A DNA stretch of 64,000 bases from Colimorpha_A sp045543555 (lineage in GTDB: Bacteria > Bacillota > Clostridia > Oscillospirales > CAG-272): contig JAZQMQ010000009.1 in assembly GCA_045543555.1 (NCBI GenBank), forward strand, positions 1-64,000, written 5' to 3'. The notes below the pieces were generated by a model that searched no databases, was not told the origin of the DNA, and worked only from the letters and a program-made list of their open reading frames with translations. Each line of letters opens with the position of its first letter. Within the stretch, counting starts at the first letter, position 1. The position numbers and the translations under genes were made by a program. Below are positions 61,004-64,000 of the stretch, piece by piece.

Positions 61004-62989
61004 TCACGTCTGCGAGCGGGGAGGAATCGGCGGACGCATTCCGTCAAAATGCGGAGGGCGGGGCGGAGGATTGTCAGAGGCTCTTTCGTCTCGGTCCTGA
61101 ACGTATCTTTCCGCCTGCGCGGAGAAGAGCTCGTAGTACTGCTTTCCTTGTGCCATTAGCTCGGAATGTGTTCCGATTTCAACGACCTGACCGTTCTGAA
61201 GCACGATTATCTTGTCGGCTGTGGTGGCGCTTGACAGACGGTGGGAAACGAATATCGTCGTTCTCTCGCGGCGGAGCTCGTCGAACTGACGATAGATCTC
61301 CTGCTCTGCGATGGCATCAAGAGAAGCCGTAGGCTCGTCGAGAATGAGAATGTCGGTGTCGGAATAGAATGCTCTCGCGATCGAAAGTTTCTGCCACTGA
61401 CCGATCGAAAGCTCGATTCCGTCGGTTTCAAAATATCTCATAAGCGGTGTGTCGTAGCCGCTTGGCAGTGCGTTTATGAAATCTGCGCTGTTACTCTGCT
61501 CGGCGGAACGAATGATCTCATTTTCATCATATTCCTTGCTTAGCTGACCGAACATAATATTCTCTCTTACGCTTACGGCGTATTTACCGAAGTCCTGGAA
61601 GATAATTCCGAACGCCGCATAAACGTCTTCGGGAGAATATTCCTTTATATCGTAGCCGTCGAGAAGGATAACTCCCTCGGTTGGATCGTAAAGACGGGTC
61701 AGAAGCTTGATTAGCGTGGTTTTTCCCGCGCCGTTGAGTCCCACGAGAACCACGGTGCTTCCTTCCTCGATAGTCAAGGACACGTTTTTAATAACATCGC
61801 GCTGTGTTCCGGGGTAGCGGAAGGATACGTTAACGAATTCAAAGCGGTGAGCGATACCTCTCTTAAGCTCTCTGGGAGCAGGAAGGGAGGATACAACAGT
61901 CTTTTCCTCGTTCATGAAGGTGATCATATTGTCGATGAACAGAGTTCCCTCATATATCGACGCTATAGTTGTGATCAGTGTGCCGATACCGCCCGCAATA
62001 CTTGTGAGCGCTCCCGTGAAGAGTGAATAGTTACCGACCTCATATTCTCCGTTGAGGACACCCTTGGCTATGAGAATGAACAGAAAGCAGTTTACTACCG
62101 TGGAGACCAGCGAAATCAATATCTGCCAGAAGCCCTCGGTTATAAAAAGTCTCTTCAAGCCCTTAAAGTAACGCTTAAACACCTCCGTGTAGCGTCCTAT
62201 AAAGGTGTCTGCCAGACCAAACATCTTTACTTCCTTCACCATATCCTTGTTGGTCATGAGTGAGGAATAGTAGCTCATCTGACGTCTGTCCTTTGAACGA
62301 TGGCGCATATATATGAAGTTTTTTCTTCTGTAGATGAACGTTATTATCGCCGAAGGAATACTTATTGCGGCTATAAGGAAGGGAGCTGCGGGGCTTACTG
62401 CCCAAAGAATGACGATAAACGAGATCATACTGATCATCGTGCTTATAACGGTAAAGTTTGCTCTCAAAATATGAATAGGTCTGTGGCCTGCCTCACGGGA
62501 AGCGTTTTCGAGCTTCTCATAGAAATCGGGGCGATCGTAGTCGCTTAAGTCGATCTCCTTCGCCTTTTTCATTATTTTGACGTTTACGTGGTTTACGACA
62601 AGCTCGCCAGCAATATTATTGAGTATTGAGCTTATCTGAGACATAAGTCTTGTTAAGAACAGGTACCCGAACTGCAAAAGAAGCAGCGAGGTTATTCCCC
62701 CGATCATCTCTTCTCCCTTGCCGTAGGAGACCGAAAGCTCATTTATTATATCCTTGGATATTATGGCTCCGATAACCGGCATTGCACCGTCGAATATTGC
62801 CATAAACATCATTACGAAAAGTATCCAGGGCCTTGTTTCCCACACCAGCTTGAATATATAGAAAAGTCGTGAAAAGAAATTGCCCACCGTTTTGATAAGG
62901 TATGAGGGAACTTCCTTTATGCTCTTTGGCTTCGGAACACGATTTTTGTCATTTGCTGCCCAATTGGGCGGTCCCATCATTGGTCCCAT
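61004..62989 (-). CDS. ABC exporter, fused membrane and ATPase domains
   Basis: 661 residues. A proline-rich N-terminus (MGPMMGPPNW) precedes six membrane helices (PWILFVMMFMAIFDGAMPVIGAI onwards). The ATPase domain has Walker A GLNGAGKTT, Q-loop FQDFGKYAVS, an altered signature LSIGQWQKLSIARAF (LSIGQ for LSGGQ), Walker B ILILDEPTASLD and switch His in FVSHRLSS. It ends in a proline-rich tail. Single-gene exporter of drugs, lipids or peptides; cargo unknown. GAGGTG precedes the ATG. Promoter at 63024-63052 with a palindrome near the transcript start. Confidence 0.9.
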   Translation of the reverse strand: MGPMMGPPNWAANDKNRVPKPKSIKEVPSYLIKTVGNFFSRLFYIFKLVWETRPWILFVMMFMAIFDGAMPVIGAIISKDIINELSVSYGKGEEMIGGITSLLLLQFGYLFLTRLMSQISSILNNIAGELVVNHVNVKIMKKAKEIDLSDYDRPDFYEKLENASREAGHRPIHILRANFTVISTMISMISFIVILWAVSPAAPFLIAAISIPSAIITFIYRRKNFIYMRHRSKDRRQMSYYSSLMTNKDMVKEVKMFGLADTFIGRYTEVFKRYFKGLKRLFITEGFWQILISLVSTVVNCFLFILIAKGVLNGEYEVGNYSLFTGALTSIAGGIGTLITTIASIYEGTLFIDNMITFMNEEKTVVSSLPAPRELKRGIAHRFEFVNVSFRYPGTQRDVIKNVSLTIEEGSTVVLVGLNGAGKTTLIKLLTRLYDPTEGVILLDGYDIKEYSPEDVYAAFGIIFQDFGKYAVSVRENIMFGQLSKEYDENEIIRSAEQSNSADFINALPSGYDTPLMRYFETDGIELSIGQWQKLSIARAFYSDTDILILDEPTASLDAIAEQEIYRQFDELRRERTTIFVSHRLSSATTADKIIVLQNGQVVEIGTHSELMAQGKQYYELFSAQAERYVQDRDERASDNPPPRPPHFDGMRPPIPPRSQT

Positions 62990-63008
62990 TGATTCACCTC
63001 TTTATAAT

Positions 63009-63024
63009 TGTTAGAATACTAACA
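63009..63024. promoter_or_regulatory. Palindrome at the ABC exporter transcript start
   Basis: TGTTAG-AATA-CTAACA, arms perfect, immediately downstream of the -10 box. A repressor operator is inferred. Confidence 0.5.
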
Positions 63025-63052
63025 TTATACCACGCATTTTTTCATAAATCAA
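63024..63052 (-). promoter_or_regulatory. Promoter of the ABC exporter
   Basis: Minus-strand TTGATT (63047-63052), 17-base spacer, TATAAT (63024-63029). Confidence 0.75.
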
Positions 63053-63072
63053 TAAAAAAATGATATTTATTC

Positions 63073-63101
63073 TTGAATTTTGCCGTAATGAACTGTATAA
63101 T
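63073..63101 (+). promoter_or_regulatory. Promoter of the YgjP-like gene, possibly leaderless
   Basis: TTGAAT (63073-63078), 17-base spacer, TATAAT (63096-63101). The ATG at 63108 falls where transcription would begin. Confidence 0.7.
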
Positions 63102-63107
63102 GGAAGT

Positions 63108-63623
63108 ATGGATATAAATTTTGAATATAATGTGCTCCGAAGCACGCGGAGAACTCTCTGTATTGAGATATCAAGGAACAAAAAGGTTACTGTAAGGGCT
63201 CCGCTTAGCATCAGCGACGAAAAAATTGAGGCTTTTGTAAAAAGAAAATCCCGTTGGGTAAATAAACACTTAAGCAAAATTCAGCCGCCGATCGAAAAAA
63301 GCGCAGAGGAGATCGAGCTTTTGAGAAAAAAAGCCTCGGAGGAGATTCCCCCGAGGGTTGAATATTGGTCGAAAATTATGGGGCTTTATCCCCTTTCTGT
63401 AAAAATAACCGCCGCGCAAAAGCGCTACGGAAGCTGCAGCTCAAAAAAACGCCTCTGTTTTTCGCTCTATCTTGCCGAATATCCACCCGAGGCGATAGAT
63501 TACGTCGTCGTCCACGAGCTAGCGCACATAAAAATTATGAATCATTCAAGAGAATTTCACGACCTGGTCGGTAAGTATCTTCCCGATCAGGAGGAAAGAA
63601 AAAAGATCCTTAAGATAAAGTGA
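63108..63623 (+). CDS. YgjP-like zinc metallopeptidase (M48-related, DUF45)
   Basis: 171 residues from ATG 63108; an earlier in-frame ATG at 63060 lies in promoter sequence. The zinc motif is HELAHIKIMNHSREFH (HExxH with downstream His), and QKRYGSCSSKKRLCFSLYL is the family's conserved core. Such YgjP/WLM-like proteins are small cytoplasmic metal-dependent hydrolases of unclear substrate. The ATG is seven bases after the -10 box, so the message may have little or no leader. Its stop adjoins the DUF6472 stop on the other strand. Confidence 0.88.
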   Translation: MDINFEYNVLRSTRRTLCIEISRNKKVTVRAPLSISDEKIEAFVKRKSRWVNKHLSKIQPPIEKSAEEIELLRKKASEEIPPRVEYWSKIMGLYPLSVKITAAQKRYGSCSSKKRLCFSLYLAEYPPEAIDYVVVHELAHIKIMNHSREFHDLVGKYLPDQEERKKILKIK

Positions 63624-63806
63624 TCAGTTCTGCTTTTGAACGCTCTTGTATTCATCGTAATATCGGTAGTAGGGGCAGTTCCCCGAACGGTCGGTTATGA
63701 AATCGACGCTCTCGTCTTCGTCAAGATCGGCTCGGCATACCTCCTCGCCGTAATATTCATCGTAATCGAAATACACACAGCTTTCGCAAATTGAGGTCTT
63801 TTCCAT
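63624..63806 (-). CDS. DUF6472 small cysteine-containing protein
   Basis: 60 residues: CESCVYF near the N-terminus, CRADLDEDE in the middle and CPYYRYYDEYKSVQKQN at the end. The four cysteines may bind a metal. This matches DUF6472 of Clostridia, unknown function. No clear ribosome binding site precedes the ATG; the upstream 100 bases hold two hairpins. Promoter at 63919-63947. Confidence 0.82.
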   Translation of the reverse strand: MEKTSICESCVYFDYDEYYGEEVCRADLDEDESVDFITDRSGNCPYYRYYDEYKSVQKQN

Positions 63807-63819
63807 TTTGTTTTTTCTT

Positions 63820-63887
63820 GGAAAACTTTTTAAAAAAGTTTTCCAAACCTTTCAAAAACTTTTATAGGCGGCAATTTCATTGCCGCA
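63820..63887 (-). repeat. Two hairpins in the DUF6472 leader
   Basis: GGAAAACTTTTT with AAAAGTTTTCC (63816-63844 region), followed by GCGGCAAT/ATTGCCGC (63869-63887). They look like common intergenic repeat sequences of these genomes; either could affect expression of the gene downstream. Confidence 0.55.
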
Positions 63888-63918
63888 TGGGAAGGGCTTG
63901 AAGTGATATATTACCCCT

Positions 63919-63947
63919 ATTATAGCAAAACTAAAGAAAAAAATCAA
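63919..63947 (-). promoter_or_regulatory. Promoter of the DUF6472 gene
   Basis: Minus-strand TTGATT (63942-63947), 17-base spacer, TATAAT (63919-63924), about 113 bases from the ATG. Confidence 0.65.
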
Positions 63948-64000
63948 TATTATTTATACCGCAGCTGAAATCTTTTAATTTCCCTGCGAAAACGGAGCTT

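Overview
The window looks like chromosomal DNA from an anaerobic, probably gut-associated Clostridia-class Bacillota. The reasons are strong AGGAGG-type ribosome binding sites, many near-consensus TTGACA-17-TATAAT promoters, families that are common in Clostridia (a CD1247-type acidic protein, DUF1836, DUF6062, DUF6472, DUF6320, a SigF/SigG-type sigma fragment), and lipoboxes on surface proteins. No rRNA, tRNA, CRISPR array, prophage or intact insertion sequence was seen.

Layout. 0-5 kb: the 3' end of a uracil-type NCS2 permease, a minus-strand operon (SGNH/sialate esterase, RNHCP zinc protein, XRE regulator), and divergently an AlaX-type tRNA-editing protein. 5-12.4 kb (minus): a four-gene overlapping potABCD spermidine/putrescine operon, DUF1294, a dihydroorotase homologue that has lost its metal ligands, a small membrane protein and release factor 2. 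12.9-18.2 kb: AI-2E exporter family and pgsA (+), then zinc-ribbon membrane protein, acidic protein, efp, DUF6062 and murI (-).

18.2-31.3 kb is the most distinctive region. An 809-base intergenic stretch carries inverted repeats, a clear promoter and a roughly 300-nt leader that folds into several helices. It precedes a seven-gene plus-strand operon: a very large CBM-bearing solute-binding protein, two pairs of carbohydrate ABC permeases, an NHL-TPR-Yip1 membrane protein and a DUF5696 protein. No ATPase gene is present, so a shared MsmK-type ATPase encoded elsewhere is inferred. Around it (31.4-39.8 kb) lie a repeat-containing membrane protein, a DUF4091 glycosidase-like protein, a glycerophosphodiesterase, a HAD phosphatase, a decayed lipoprotein gene, a GH2 glycosidase and an MFS transporter, consistent with glycan foraging.

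40-42.6 kb holds an orphan rnfCD pair without rnfG/E/A/B and with degenerate cofactor sites. 42.8-51.6 kb (+) holds a Gld-type ABC-2 transporter with a GldG/DUF4340 pair, a PrsA-like lipoprotein, a ComM-like ATPase and an RlmD-type methyltransferase. A repeat block (51.6-51.8 kb) is followed on the minus strand by a truncated sporulation sigma factor, a winged-helix regulator, an acyl-ACP thioesterase, class II aldolase and DUF1836. 55.5-64 kb holds a condensation-fold acetyltransferase with a DUF6320 partner, galactose mutarotase, a decayed island (TnpV and beta-helix remnants), a GpsA-type dehydrogenase, an ABC exporter, a YgjP-like metallopeptidase and DUF6472.

Functions are read from motifs and family resemblance without database searches. 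Where a start was moved from the longest possible ORF, the ribosome binding site is the reason.
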